Assembly: GCA_937877565.1 (NCBI GenBank)
Contig: CALFJB010000063.1
Location: forward strand, 1 to 64,000
Source of the DNA: an uncultured Selenomonadales bacterium
GTDB taxonomy: Bacteria > Bacillota > Negativicutes > Selenomonadales > Selenomonadaceae
DNA length: 64,000 nt
Direction of reading: 5' to 3'
Below the pieces are notes generated by a model. It saw nothing but the letters and a program-made list of their open reading frames with translations. It made no database searches and was not told the origin of the DNA. The position numbers and the translations under genes are program-made. Within the stretch, counting starts at the first letter, position 1. Every line of letters begins with the position of its first letter. Shown piece after piece: positions 50,420-59,441 of this stretch.

Positions 50420-50502
50420 TCCTACGTCGGCATTATCCGAATCAGGTTCACGGGTCGAAGTTCGCAACTTCCTCTCAGCCTGTTTACAAGCTCCCCATTA
50501 TT
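50420..50502 (-). promoter_or_regulatory. TPP riboswitch (THI element)
   Basis: Minus strand shows the conserved blocks in order: GGGGAGC, GGCTGAGAGG, GACCCGTGAACCTGATTCGG and ATAATGCCGACGTAGGAA. It precedes thiT by about 70 bp. Thiamin pyrophosphate binding would lower transporter expression. Confidence 0.97.
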
Positions 50503-50565
50503 TAGGGATTAAGGACTAGGGGTTAGGGATTAGTTTTAAAATCCCCAAAATCCAGCTCTTAATCT
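50502..50565. repeat. Inverted array of TTAGG-type short repeats, copy 3
   Basis: TTTAGGGATTAAGGACTAGG-GGTTAGGGATTAG followed by an AT centre and a decayed right arm (AATCCCCAAAATCCAGCTCTTAATC). It lies between the tannase-like gene and the TPP riboswitch. Confidence 0.6.
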
Positions 50566-50566
50566 G

Positions 50567-52099
50567 TTATTTACAAAGACTGTCAATCCAGTCAAAAAGC
50601 ATGTCTAAATCATAATCGCCTTTGTGTCCAATTCCCCACGGGCTGAAAAAATCTACATCAATGCCGCTATTTTGAAGTTTCAACGCCAAAATTGCAGGAA
50701 TTGCCAACGCGGTATCTCTATCAATCGCTCCGTGACGTATTCTAAAATGTTCGGCAACGTCAACATCTGCGCGACCGATAAAATTCATTGGATTCATCAT
50801 TTTTATAATTTCAGAATCAGCCATTGCGCCGCCGTAATTTTTCTGAATAATTTTTGAGAAATGACGCGGCGAATTATTTTCCGTGCCAAATTCGTCATTT
50901 TCAGCGGAGCTTAAATCCATTTTATCAAAGGCGGGCGCGGCTTTTTGACGAGTTGCGGCGGCGGCATATTTTTTTAAATCTACGTCAACAACTTTGCCGT
51001 TTCTAATTTTTATCCAATTTGTACCGCTTAAATCTTCGCCTTTATCGAGCGCACTTTGTGCAGATTCAATGTATTTTTGCTTGATATAATTTTTGAAAGT
51101 GCCGTTGCCTTTTTTATCCAGCGTCAAAAGTTTGCCGGTTTCGTCTTTCAAATTTAAACTGTTCACATAATCGGGAAAAGAATCGCGCAGGATTTTAGAA
51201 ACTGCAATTTCGTCAGTTGTCATAGTTTGAAAAGTTTTAGATTGAGTGGGATTATTGGCGGCGTCCGCAGTTGCGTTATTCGGTTTCATTTGCCACATTG
51301 CCTGATAATAATTTTTTTCGCCGCTGAAAATCCATTCATACGCCATATCAGCGTTATCAAGGTTAGTAATTGGACAGTAGACGCTTGCCGCAAAAATATC
51401 GTCTCTCTCGTCAGCCGCGCCAATTTCTTTTAAATACGGCTCAAATTCCGGCGCATTGCCTGTACTTGCCAACGCCGCTGATAACGCACCGCCCGCTGAA
51501 GTTCCATTTGAAATAATTTTGTCGATATGACCGGCGGGCAGTGCATTTTTATTGTAACGCAAATATCTTACAACGGCTTTATAATCGACAATCAACGCGG
51601 GAGCTTTTCCGACGTATTCGCCATTGGTTGTAGTTGTACGCCCGCGAATTGCAGGACTGACAACCACATAACCGCGAGCAAGTGCGGCAAGTGTCGTATT
51701 TGCGCCGTGCGTCATTTTGTCATTTTCAGTAGGCGGTTTAATTTCGCCGGGCATATAGCCGCCGACGCCATTTGGTACAAAAATTGGCGCAGTTCGTGCC
51801 GCGTAGCCGTTAATCATTCCGCCATTTAAATAAGCAGTTGGAATGTAAATGCTAAGTTTTTGAGATTCAGCATTTTTGGGGTTGCGAACGTAAACAATAT
51901 TTTCATACGCGGTAAAATGAATTTCTTTGCCGTTGTAAGTTAAAGTTTTTTCAACGCCAATGGAAGAATCAAAATTTAAATCGTAAACCTGCGCGACGTT
52001 TTGCACTTCAGCCGCCTCACAATAATTAAAAGTTGGTAAGGTCGCGGTAAAAATTCCGACGCCTAACATTGCCGCCATTGCTAAAAATTTTTTCCGCAT
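50567..52099 (-). CDS. Exported subtype-B tannase-like esterase
   Basis: A 510-residue alpha/beta hydrolase with a signal peptide (MRKKFLAMAAMLGVGIFTA...CEA-AE). Nucleophile elbow GTSAGGALSAAL near residue 204; the C-terminal IRHGAIDRDTALAI and WGIGHKGDYDLDMLFDWI carry the candidate Asp and His of the triad. Pattern matches bacterial subtype-B tannases, which split galloyl esters of plant tannins; a related feruloyl esterase role is possible. 12 bp downstream of the M48 protease gene in the same direction. Confidence 0.82.
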   Translation of the reverse strand: MRKKFLAMAAMLGVGIFTATLPTFNYCEAAEVQNVAQVYDLNFDSSIGVEKTLTYNGKEIHFTAYENIVYVRNPKNAESQKLSIYIPTAYLNGGMINGYAARTAPIFVPNGVGGYMPGEIKPPTENDKMTHGANTTLAALARGYVVVSPAIRGRTTTTNGEYVGKAPALIVDYKAVVRYLRYNKNALPAGHIDKIISNGTSAGGALSAALASTGNAPEFEPYLKEIGAADERDDIFAASVYCPITNLDNADMAYEWIFSGEKNYYQAMWQMKPNNATADAANNPTQSKTFQTMTTDEIAVSKILRDSFPDYVNSLNLKDETGKLLTLDKKGNGTFKNYIKQKYIESAQSALDKGEDLSGTNWIKIRNGKVVDVDLKKYAAAATRQKAAPAFDKMDLSSAENDEFGTENNSPRHFSKIIQKNYGGAMADSEIIKMMNPMNFIGRADVDVAEHFRIRHGAIDRDTALAIPAILALKLQNSGIDVDFFSPWGIGHKGDYDLDMLFDWIDSLCK

Positions 52100-52111
52100 T
52101 AAAATTTCTCC

Positions 52112-53293
52112 TTAAGCCGCTTTTTTGCTACTGGATTTTTTATCTTTCTTGTCAGATTTTTTATCGTCTTTAGTAGGCGCGGGCGTGTTAATCAATTCGG
52201 TTAATCTTTCTGCCAAAACGTAGGCGTCTTCATCGTCGGCGGCGGGAGTCATAATTTCCATATATCCAAGATAAACCGTGCCGTTTGAAACTGTAGCGGC
52301 GGGAAGAGTTTTAATGTTGTGGTACGCCTTCGCCAAATTTCCTAAAACAAAATATGAACGTTCAGCAGATGACATTGAATTTGCGGCGGCAACCGTTGTA
52401 AAAGTTTTGCCGTTAATTGTAATTACGCCGTCTTTGGCTGAAACGTGATTGCCGCTGTATTCGTAAAGCTTATTTGCGTAATTGTCACGGCGTTTGCCGG
52501 TATCTGGATGACTTGCAGGATTCAAAATATTAGCATTATATTTTTCTCCGTAAAGTTCAGATATTTTTTGCATAACTGCCGCGCAGGCTCCAATATTATA
52601 ATCTGAACGCAAAATATATTCCCACGCCATATTATCAGCTTCAGTTTCATATTTGCGGTTGCCGTGTGCAATAGAATTGTTTGCAGTTACGGACGCCACA
52701 ACACTTGCAAGCGTTCCGCCACCTGCCGCCGCCGCGCCAAGTTGAGCAATTACCATTTTGTTTAATTGCTTTTTGCTGCCTTTAATGACGTGATCTTTTT
52801 GTCCGTGTCCCATTTCGTGACCTACAATCGCCGCTATTTCGTCATCAGTCGTTAAAAGATTAAACGTACCAGTATTCACTACCATAACGTGTCCCATTGA
52901 GCAGGCAGCGTTTAAATCTTCCTTGTTAGAAATAAAATATTTGTAAGGTTTATCGTAAATCGAAGAATCAACCTTGCCGACGGCGCGTGTCAGATTTGAC
53001 ATAATTTTATCAAGGCGTGCATTTAACGTAGGATCGTTATTAACGCCCATTTCTTTTTGGTAATGTTCGTAAAGTTGAGTCCTGCCTTCTTCGGTTGTGT
53101 CGAGTGCCTTCATTTCCTTATTAAGCTGATTGTATTGAATAGTAGCAGAAATTATTGTACCGGCAATACTTACAGCTGTATTATTATTGCTGGACGCCTC
53201 AACAACCGCAGGGGCTGAAAACGTCAGCGAAAAACCCAACGCCGCCGCAGTTATTCCGGCTGTAATTTTTTTGCTTAAATTTTTGAACATCAT
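52112..53293 (-). CDS. Exported M48-family metalloprotease
   Basis: A 393-residue protein with a signal peptide (ITAGITAAALGFSLTFSAPAVVEA) and zinc motif HEMGH near residue 162, third ligand in KYETEADNMAWEY. It resembles BepA/LoiP-like periplasmic M48 proteases that act in outer-membrane quality control. The tail is lysine-rich (KKSDKKDKKSSSKKAA). ATG preceded by GGGAG at 9 nt. Confidence 0.88.
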   Translation of the reverse strand: MMFKNLSKKITAGITAAALGFSLTFSAPAVVEASSNNNTAVSIAGTIISATIQYNQLNKEMKALDTTEEGRTQLYEHYQKEMGVNNDPTLNARLDKIMSNLTRAVGKVDSSIYDKPYKYFISNKEDLNAACSMGHVMVVNTGTFNLLTTDDEIAAIVGHEMGHGQKDHVIKGSKKQLNKMVIAQLGAAAAGGGTLASVVASVTANNSIAHGNRKYETEADNMAWEYILRSDYNIGACAAVMQKISELYGEKYNANILNPASHPDTGKRRDNYANKLYEYSGNHVSAKDGVITINGKTFTTVAAANSMSSAERSYFVLGNLAKAYHNIKTLPAATVSNGTVYLGYMEIMTPAADDEDAYVLAERLTELINTPAPTKDDKKSDKKDKKSSSKKAA

Positions 53294-53318
53294 TATTTTT
53301 CACTCCCTTGAAAATTTT

Positions 53319-54491
53319 CTAATGAATTTTATTTTTACTCAAAAAATGTTCGATACGATTCAACGCCTCTGAAATTTTTTCAATACTTGTAGCGTAGGAG
53401 CAACGAACATGCCCCGCGCCGCTTTTTCCGAATGCCGTACCCGGTACAAGTGCCACATGTTCCGCCATTATCAATTTTTCAGCAAATTCTTCAGCAGTCA
53501 AACCGCTTGAAGTGATATTCGGGAAAATGTAAAACGCGCCGCGCGGTTCAAAACTTTCAAGCCCCAACTTTTTAAAACCGTCGTAAATTAATTTTCTGCG
53601 GCGGTCGTATTCGGCAACCATTTTTTTCATATATTTTTCGCCGCGTTTTAAAGCCTCAATCGCCGCAATTTGCGCAGTTATCGGCGCACAAAGCATAGTA
53701 TATTGGTGAATTTTCGTCATTGCGCCAATAAAATCAGAATTGCCCAGCGCGTAACCAATTCGCCAGCCCGTCATTGCATAAGCTTTACTAAAACCGTTCA
53801 ATAAAATTGTGCGGTCTTTCATTTTCGGCAAGGCAGCAAAACATTCATGCACGCCGTTATAAGTCAAGTCGCCGTAAATTTCATCAGAAATAACAATTAA
53901 ATCATGCTTTTCTGCGAAGTCCGCAATTTTTAAAAGGTCTTCGCGTTCCATAATTGCGCCGGTTGGATTGTTTGGATAACCTATCAGCAAAATTTTAGTT
54001 TTCGGCGTAATGTACGGCTCCAACTCTTCCGGCGTAATTCTAAATTCATTTTCGATTTTCGCAGGAACAGAAACGGGAACGCCGCCCGCCAAAGTTGTGC
54101 AAGCTTGATAGGAAACGTAGCACGGCTCGGGAATTAAAATTTCATCGCCGGGATTTGTAACCGCTCTAATTGCCAAGTCCATTGCCTCACTAACGCCAAC
54201 TGTTACCAAAATTTCTTTGTCGCTGTCGTAGTCAAGATTGTAGCGTTTTTTGTAATGGTTAGCAATTTCTGCGCGAAGTTCCGGCATACCGCGATTAGCA
54301 GTGTAACTTGTATAGCCGCGCTCCAGTCCATAAACGCAACTTTCACGAATTGTCCAAGGGGTAACAAAGTCAGGTTCGCCGACGCCTAAAGAAATTACAT
54401 CTTGCATTTGCGCCGCTATGTCAAAAAATTTTCTAATACCACTGGGCGCGATTGATTGTACAGAATTTGAAAGTTTTTCGCTCCAATTCAA
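53319..54491 (-). CDS. PLP-dependent class I/II aminotransferase
   Basis: A 390-residue fold-type I aminotransferase. PLP lysine in NGFSKAYAMTGWRIGY near 232, GYPNNPTGA near 165, and the C-terminal RCSYATSIEKI arginine. Similar to aspartate/aromatic aminotransferases of the PatA type. TTG start. Downstream of an Lrp/AsnC regulator, its usual partner, though a structured repeat lies between them. Confidence 0.92.
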   Translation of the reverse strand: MNWSEKLSNSVQSIAPSGIRKFFDIAAQMQDVISLGVGEPDFVTPWTIRESCVYGLERGYTSYTANRGMPELRAEIANHYKKRYNLDYDSDKEILVTVGVSEAMDLAIRAVTNPGDEILIPEPCYVSYQACTTLAGGVPVSVPAKIENEFRITPEELEPYITPKTKILLIGYPNNPTGAIMEREDLLKIADFAEKHDLIVISDEIYGDLTYNGVHECFAALPKMKDRTILLNGFSKAYAMTGWRIGYALGNSDFIGAMTKIHQYTMLCAPITAQIAAIEALKRGEKYMKKMVAEYDRRRKLIYDGFKKLGLESFEPRGAFYIFPNITSSGLTAEEFAEKLIMAEHVALVPGTAFGKSGAGHVRCSYATSIEKISEALNRIEHFLSKNKIH

Positions 54492-54561
54492 GAAAAAATC
54501 ACCAGCCTTTTATTTTTTCCGCAATTTAATAAACTATAAAATTAAAAAATTTTGTAAAAAT

Positions 54562-54672
54562 GGGCGTCCAAGGATGGACGCCCGCTGCGCTTATCGCCGT
54601 GATGGCGATATGTGCAGCTGTTTCTTTCTTTTGGACGGGTTTTCTTTCTTTGCACCAAAGAAAGAAAAGCCG
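54562..54672 (-). repeat. Dispersed intergenic structured repeat, copy 3 (short subtype)
   Basis: Read on the minus strand it repeats the order of 34941-35051: CTTTTCTTTCTTTG / CAAAGAAAGAAAA hairpin, nested stem GCTGC / GCAGC enclosing TATCGCC / GGCGATA with loop ATCAC, and GGGCGTCCA / TGGACGCCC with loop TCCT. Stem bases differ from copy 2 but pairing is kept. Confidence 0.85.
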
Positions 54673-54739
54673 TATTCAATAAAATAAAATAAACTGATAA
54701 AAAGACTTTACCAACAGACCATAAAAAAATTACTCCAAA

Positions 54740-55219
54740 TCACGGAGAAACTACAAGCCGCCTGTCTTTTTCTTCGTCGTTAATAATTACGCCGTCTTTT
54801 TTGTACGGTTTTAACATAAAATGACTGCGCGTTTGAGTTACGCCCTCAATCGTTGAAAGTCTTGTAGCTACAAAATTTGCAACGTCTTTGAGCGATTTTC
54901 CCTCAATGATAACAAGTAAATCAAAATTTCCACTCATCAAATAAACAGTTCGCACTTCGTCAAAACGGTAAATTCTTTCAGCTATGGCGTCGAATCCAAC
55001 TTCACGCTGCGGCGTCAAATTTATTTCGATAACCGCTGTAACAGTATCGTCGCCGAAACGCTCCCAATTTATCAACGCGCCGTAAGACAAAATTATTTTC
55101 TCACGTTCAAGGCGGGAAATTTCTTTTTCAATTTCGTATTCAGATTTTTGGAACATTGACGCCAATTCGCCAACTGAAATTCTGGAATTTTTTTCCAACA
55201 CTTCAAGTAATTCTCTCAT
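54740..55219 (-). CDS. Lrp/AsnC-family transcriptional regulator
   Basis: A 159-residue regulator: N-terminal winged helix-turn-helix (ISVGELASMFQKSEYEIEKEISRLEREKII) and C-terminal RAM effector domain (AVIEINLTPQREVGFDAIAERI, TVYLMSGNFDLLVIIEG). Likely controls the adjacent aminotransferase gene in response to an amino acid. ATG with GGAGG upstream. Confidence 0.92.
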   Translation of the reverse strand: MRELLEVLEKNSRISVGELASMFQKSEYEIEKEISRLEREKIILSYGALINWERFGDDTVTAVIEINLTPQREVGFDAIAERIYRFDEVRTVYLMSGNFDLLVIIEGKSLKDVANFVATRLSTIEGVTQTRSHFMLKPYKKDGVIINDEEKDRRLVVSP

Positions 55220-55296
55220 AAAATCCTCCGCTAAAAAAAATTTTCTTTGAAGTATATCACACGCAAAAAAAATTGTCGAATTGCCGCCAAAAGTAA

Positions 55297-55325
55297 TTGT
55301 TAATTTTTTTTGAACGTGTTACAAT
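55297..55325 (+). promoter_or_regulatory. Promoter of sbcD
   Basis: -35 TTGTTA (55297-55302), 17-bp spacer, -10 TACAAT (55320-55325), about 45 bp before the start codon. Confidence 0.65.
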
Positions 55326-55370
55326 ATCAAAAATGAAAAAAATCTGAAGTTTTAATTGGAGGAGATGTCT

Positions 55371-56501
55371 ATGAAATTTATTCACACGGCGGATTGGCAT
55401 CTCGGTAAAAGTCTAAAAAATCAATCGCTGATAGACGACCAAAATTATATCCTGCAAGAATTTTTGAAATTGGTTGACTCGGAAAAACCTGACGCCATTA
55501 TAATTGCGGGCGATATTTACGACAGGAGCATTCCGCCGGTTGACGCCGTAAATTTGTTTGATGAAGTTATTTTTAAAATTGTTGAGAAAAAAATTCCGGT
55601 GCTGTGCATAAGTGGCAACCACGACGGCGCGGCGCGTTTGAATTTCGGTAGCAGAATTTTTGAACGTTCAAACTTTTTTATTGAGACGTTGCCAAATGAA
55701 AATCCCAAAACTGTAATTTTAAATGACGAATTCGGCGAAGTTTATTTTTCGCTGATACCGTTTTTTGAGCCGGTGGAAATGCAAGATAAAATTTTGGCTG
55801 AAAAAATCAACGCGAACGCCGCCAATAAATTTTACATTGCACAGGCACGAAAAAATATTCCCGCAAATAAACGCAGTGTGGCGGTTGCTCATTTGTTTGT
55901 AACCGGCGGCAAAGTTTCAGAATCTGAAAGAAAATTTGTCGGCGCGGTTGAAAACGTCAGCGTAGAAAATTTTTCAGACTACAACTATACCGCGTTAGGA
56001 CATTTGCACAAGCCGCAAACTATGAAGAAAACCGGCTACGTTGTACGTTACAGCGGCTCACTTTTAAAATATTCCTTCGACGAGGCGAAATATTCAAAAG
56101 GCGTTACGATTGTGAACATTGACGGCAACGGCGAAACTTTCTTTGAATACGTGAATTTAATTCCGCGCCGTGATGTTCAGGTTGTCGAAGGTACAGTTGA
56201 AAATCTGCTAAAATTTGAGCGCACTGAAAATTATATCCATGCCAATTTGACGGACAAAAACCACGTCCTTAACGCAATGGAAAAGCTTAGAAATTCCGCC
56301 TTCCCAAATATTTTGAGTATAAAATTTATAAATTTGGAACAGGAAATTGAAAACGCAACTGAAAATTTGCGCGAAAATGTTTCTGTGCTTGAACAATTTG
56401 AAGATTTCTACGAATATTCAACCGGCGAAAAATTGGCGGGCGATTATCGCCAAACTATGGAAAAAATTTTGAACGACTTGAAAACGGGGGAGCGATTATG
56501 A
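55371..56501 (+). CDS. sbcD: Nuclease SbcCD subunit D (Mre11-like)
   Basis: A 376-residue Mre11-type phosphoesterase: HTADWHLGKS, IAGDIYDRS, ISGNHDGAARL and ALGHLHKPQ supply the two-metal site. It trims DNA hairpins and blocked ends with SbcC. ATG at 55371 chosen (GGAGGAG upstream). sbcC, normally next, is absent; instead a second, shorter copy of the sbcD 3' end follows, overlapping the stop as ATGA. The C-terminal 110 residues (from VVEGTVENLLKF) are the duplicated part. Confidence 0.94.
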   Translation: MKFIHTADWHLGKSLKNQSLIDDQNYILQEFLKLVDSEKPDAIIIAGDIYDRSIPPVDAVNLFDEVIFKIVEKKIPVLCISGNHDGAARLNFGSRIFERSNFFIETLPNENPKTVILNDEFGEVYFSLIPFFEPVEMQDKILAEKINANAANKFYIAQARKNIPANKRSVAVAHLFVTGGKVSESERKFVGAVENVSVENFSDYNYTALGHLHKPQTMKKTGYVVRYSGSLLKYSFDEAKYSKGVTIVNIDGNGETFFEYVNLIPRRDVQVVEGTVENLLKFERTENYIHANLTDKNHVLNAMEKLRNSAFPNILSIKFINLEQEIENATENLRENVSVLEQFEDFYEYSTGEKLAGDYRQTMEKILNDLKTGERL

Positions 56502-56701
56502 AAATTAAAATTGTCGAAGGCACAGTTGAAGATTTGCGGCACTTTGAACAGACTGAAGATTATATCCACGCCAATTTGACTGACAAAACTTACATATTGG
56601 ACGCAATGGAGCAACTTAGAAATTCCGCTTTTCCAAATATTTTCAGTCTGCAATTTACAAATTTGGAACATAAAATTGAAATTCCAAACGAATTGACTTA
56701 A
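56498..56701 (+). CDS. Duplicated C-terminal fragment of SbcD
   Basis: A 67-residue reading frame (MKIKIVEGTVEDLRHFEQTE...) that is close to the SbcD tail: VEGTVEDLRHFEQTEDYIHANLTDK against VEGTVENLLKFERTENYIHANLTDK, and LRNSAFPNI in both. It starts within the sbcD stop (ATGA) and ends early at IPNELT. The following noncoding bases (TTTACAAGATTTGAAAACGG) still resemble the sbcD end (TTGAACGACTTGAAAACGGG), so the duplicate is a tandem copy with an internal deletion. Could be a decaying remnant or a small coupled protein. Confidence 0.7.
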   Translation: MKIKIVEGTVEDLRHFEQTEDYIHANLTDKTYILDAMEQLRNSAFPNIFSLQFTNLEHKIEIPNELT

Positions 56702-56755
56702 GAGAGGGTCTTCATTGTAAAATTATTTTACAAGATTTGAAAACGGGTGAACAAA

Positions 56756-58006
56756 ATGAAAAAATTTTTAGCGACATTGTTGCTATTGACGCTTCCGGCG
56801 ACTGCAAGCGCAATGAGTTTGAACGAGGCGACAAATACCGCGTTGGAAAATAATCCAAATTTGCAAAATTCCAGGCTTGCAATCGAAGTTGCGGAAAAGT
56901 CTTTAAAAATTGCACGCGGTAATAAAGGCGCGTCAATATCAGTGAGCGGCGGCGCGAATACGTCCAAAACTGAAGGCACGGATAATACTCAAGGCGTCAA
57001 CGCCAGAATTACCGGCTCCGTTCCGCTTTATACCGGCAAGCGGCTTGAATCGCAAATTAAATCTGCAGAATTGGAAATTGACATTTCAAAATTGGAATAT
57101 ATTCAGGCGCAGGAGGATTTAATTTACAGCGTGGCGAAGGCTTATATTGACGCGCTGGAAAATTGGGCGAATACGCAAGTTTATTTACAGACCGAAGAAA
57201 ATTTGGCGGATCACGAAAAAAATATTGCAGAAATGTACAGTGCCGGCTCAAAGGCGAAAATAGATTTACTTCGTGCGCAAGTCGAAACTGCAAACGCTCA
57301 ACAGGACACGGCAAAATCTCACGCGGCGTATGAAATTAGCCTTACAAATTTGGCAACCTTGATGGCTATGGATTCTATTGCAAATTTGTCTGTTGAACAC
57401 GTGGCAACTTCAATGAGTTTGGGCGAATTAAACGATTATCTTGTTCAAGCTATTGAAAATCGCCCAGATTTACGTGCAACCGCGTTGAAAGTAGATCAAG
57501 GCGAATATGCTTTAGAGGTTGCAAAATCCGGCAACCGTCCAAGTGTTTCGGCGGAAGTTGGCGCGGGCGTTGATGCCAATCGTACAGATGAATGGAGCCA
57601 CAGTGCGAACGCTTCAGCTGGTCTTTCTGCAAGTTGGAATATTTTTGACAGCGGTATTGTAAAAGCTGAAATTAAAAAGGCTCAACACGAGCTTGACCAA
57701 CTCAATTTGACAATGAAGAATGAAATTAATTCTGTCAGCGAAGAAGTTATAACCGCGTACAAGAATTTGAAAATTGCTTTAATTCGCCTTCGTACAACCA
57801 AAAAGGCGGTTGATCTTGCCGAAGAGGAACGTTATATTGCCATTGAGCGTTATCGCGCAGGTGAAGGAATTTTGCTTGACGTTTTAGATTCTGAAGTTTC
57901 ATTGACGACGGCGAAAAAAAATCACGTCAGTGCAACTTATGATGTGGCGCGATACAAATTTGATTTATCGCACGCCATTGGTGATACTTTGTCTGCAATG
58001 CAATAG
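56756..58006 (+). CDS. TolC-like outer-membrane efflux channel
   Basis: A 416-residue outer membrane factor with a signal peptide (MKKFLATLLLLTLPATASA-MS) and two repeats rich in coiled coil (SLNEATNTALENNPNLQNSRLAIEVAEKS; YALEVAKSGNRPSVSAEVGAG). It forms the trimeric exit duct of tripartite pumps or type I secretion, and is evidence for an outer membrane. Its start lies in the remains of the sbcD duplication. The adaptor gene follows after 12 bp. Confidence 0.93.
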   Translation: MKKFLATLLLLTLPATASAMSLNEATNTALENNPNLQNSRLAIEVAEKSLKIARGNKGASISVSGGANTSKTEGTDNTQGVNARITGSVPLYTGKRLESQIKSAELEIDISKLEYIQAQEDLIYSVAKAYIDALENWANTQVYLQTEENLADHEKNIAEMYSAGSKAKIDLLRAQVETANAQQDTAKSHAAYEISLTNLATLMAMDSIANLSVEHVATSMSLGELNDYLVQAIENRPDLRATALKVDQGEYALEVAKSGNRPSVSAEVGAGVDANRTDEWSHSANASAGLSASWNIFDSGIVKAEIKKAQHELDQLNLTMKNEINSVSEEVITAYKNLKIALIRLRTTKKAVDLAEEERYIAIERYRAGEGILLDVLDSEVSLTTAKKNHVSATYDVARYKFDLSHAIGDTLSAMQ

Positions 58007-58018
58007 GCGGTGTTGATA

Positions 58019-59152
58019 TTGAAATGGAAAATTTTAATTGTCGTTTTGTTGTTAATCGGCGCGGCTGCCGGTTATAAATTTTACGATGAAACTATTGAAG
58101 AGGAAAAAGCTCCGGTTTATGAAACTGCCAAAGTTATAAGAAAAAATCTGATAAAGACTGTTTCGGCAACCGGCACGGTTCAACCTAAAAATAGCGTTGA
58201 AGTTTCAAGCAAAATTACTGCCCGAATTAAAGAAGTTTTAGTTGAAGAAAATGAATCCGTATACGCGGGGCAAGTTGTAGCAATTTTGGACGGTAAAGAC
58301 TACGAGGCGACACGAGATCAGGCGCAATTTGCACTTACAAACGCTTTACAAAAATTAAAACGTATCGACCGGCTTTACAAAATTGGTGCAAAGTCTTTGG
58401 AGGAGCTTGAAGACGCGCAATATAATTATGACAAGGCGAAAACTGACTTAGAAAAAGCTGAATCAAACGTTGATGAAATGATTATAACCGCGCCAATGGA
58501 TGGCGTAGTTGTCGGCGAACCTTTGACGGCGGGAAGTATGGCGGTACAAGGCTCAAATAATCCTACCGTAATTTTGAGAATTGCAGATTTAAGCGAAAAA
58601 CTTGTAAAAGCTAAAGTTGACGAAACAGATATTGGAAGTATCAAAGTTGGCGAACGCGCAAATTTTACGGTTGATGCCTACCCTGACGAAAAATTTTCTG
58701 CAGTCGTTTCAAAAATTTCTCAAACTGATACAGCAAATTCTTGGGATTCAAGTAGCTCTAGTTCCTCAAGTTCAAGTACTTCAAATTCTGTTATTTATTA
58801 CTACGTGACATTTTACGCGCCGGACGATAAAAATCTTTTGCTTCCGGCAATGACTGCGCGTCTTGATATTATTGTTGGTCAATCTAAAAATGCTCTTTGC
58901 GTTCCTATTGAGGCGATTAAAACTGACGGGCAAGGCTCTTATGTTGAAAAAATTATCCTTGACGAACGCGGCAGACAATCCGCCGAAAAAGTTTATTTAA
59001 CTATTGGAATGTACGGCGAAGAATTCGTTGAAGTCACGGCTGATAAACTCAATGTTGGCGATGATGTCTCCATAACTTATCAAGCGGCAGAAAAAAAATC
59101 TTCAAGCAACAATAATCGTCGCGGCGGTATGGGCGGACCTCCTCCTTTTTAA
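58019..59152 (+). CDS. Periplasmic adaptor (HlyD/MacA-type membrane fusion protein)
   Basis: A 377-residue protein with an N-terminal membrane anchor (ILIVVLLLIGAAAGYKFY), lipoyl halves (GTVQPKNSVEVSSKI, MDGVVVGEPLTAGS) flanking a short coiled-coil hairpin (about 95-145) and a beta-barrel region interrupted by a run of ten serines (about 242-252). The tail is RRGGMGGPPPF. TTG at 58019 with AGGCGG upstream. No MacB-type ABC or RND gene follows, so the inner-membrane partner lies elsewhere. Confidence 0.9.
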   Translation: MKWKILIVVLLLIGAAAGYKFYDETIEEEKAPVYETAKVIRKNLIKTVSATGTVQPKNSVEVSSKITARIKEVLVEENESVYAGQVVAILDGKDYEATRDQAQFALTNALQKLKRIDRLYKIGAKSLEELEDAQYNYDKAKTDLEKAESNVDEMIITAPMDGVVVGEPLTAGSMAVQGSNNPTVILRIADLSEKLVKAKVDETDIGSIKVGERANFTVDAYPDEKFSAVVSKISQTDTANSWDSSSSSSSSSSTSNSVIYYYVTFYAPDDKNLLLPAMTARLDIIVGQSKNALCVPIEAIKTDGQGSYVEKIILDERGRQSAEKVYLTIGMYGEEFVEVTADKLNVGDDVSITYQAAEKKSSSNNNRRGGMGGPPPF

Positions 59153-59167
59153 AATTTAGTTCAAAAT

Positions 59168-59206
59168 AAAAAAACGCCACGTATTTTGCGTGGTGTTCTT
59201 TTTTAT
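59168..59206 (+). terminator. Terminator after the TolC-adaptor operon
   Basis: Stem AACGCCACG / CGTGGTGTT with loop TATTTTG and six T residues after one C. Confidence 0.88.
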
Positions 59207-59230
59207 TTGAAATATTTTTAATTTTAAATG

Positions 59231-59426
59231 TACTTTTCTTTTCCGAAGCAAAAAGGAGCAACGCTCCTACTCGTCGCCTTGCAAGTACCAAAAGAAAGTG
59301 CTTTTTCGCCCGTCCGCCGCTAGGGTTCCTGCACGCTCCTAGTATGTGTGCCGCCAGAGGCGGCGCGTAGTTTACCGCACGCGCCATCGTTACCGTTATC
59401 AGCGGCACAGGACGGGCGGTTTTTTA
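59231..59426. repeat. Dispersed intergenic structured repeat, copy 4 (long subtype)
   Basis: Matches 8275-8448 in its conserved blocks (CTTTTCTTTTCC(A/G)AAGCAAAAAG, CCAAAAGAAAGTGCTTT, CGCCCGTCCGCCGC, GACGGGCG-T6). This copy has extra inserted hairpins: GGAGCAACGCTCC in the first loop and GTGCCGCCAGAGGCGGC in the large loop. Between the adaptor gene and purA. Confidence 0.75.
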
Positions 59427-59441
59427 CCGTAATATAATCTT

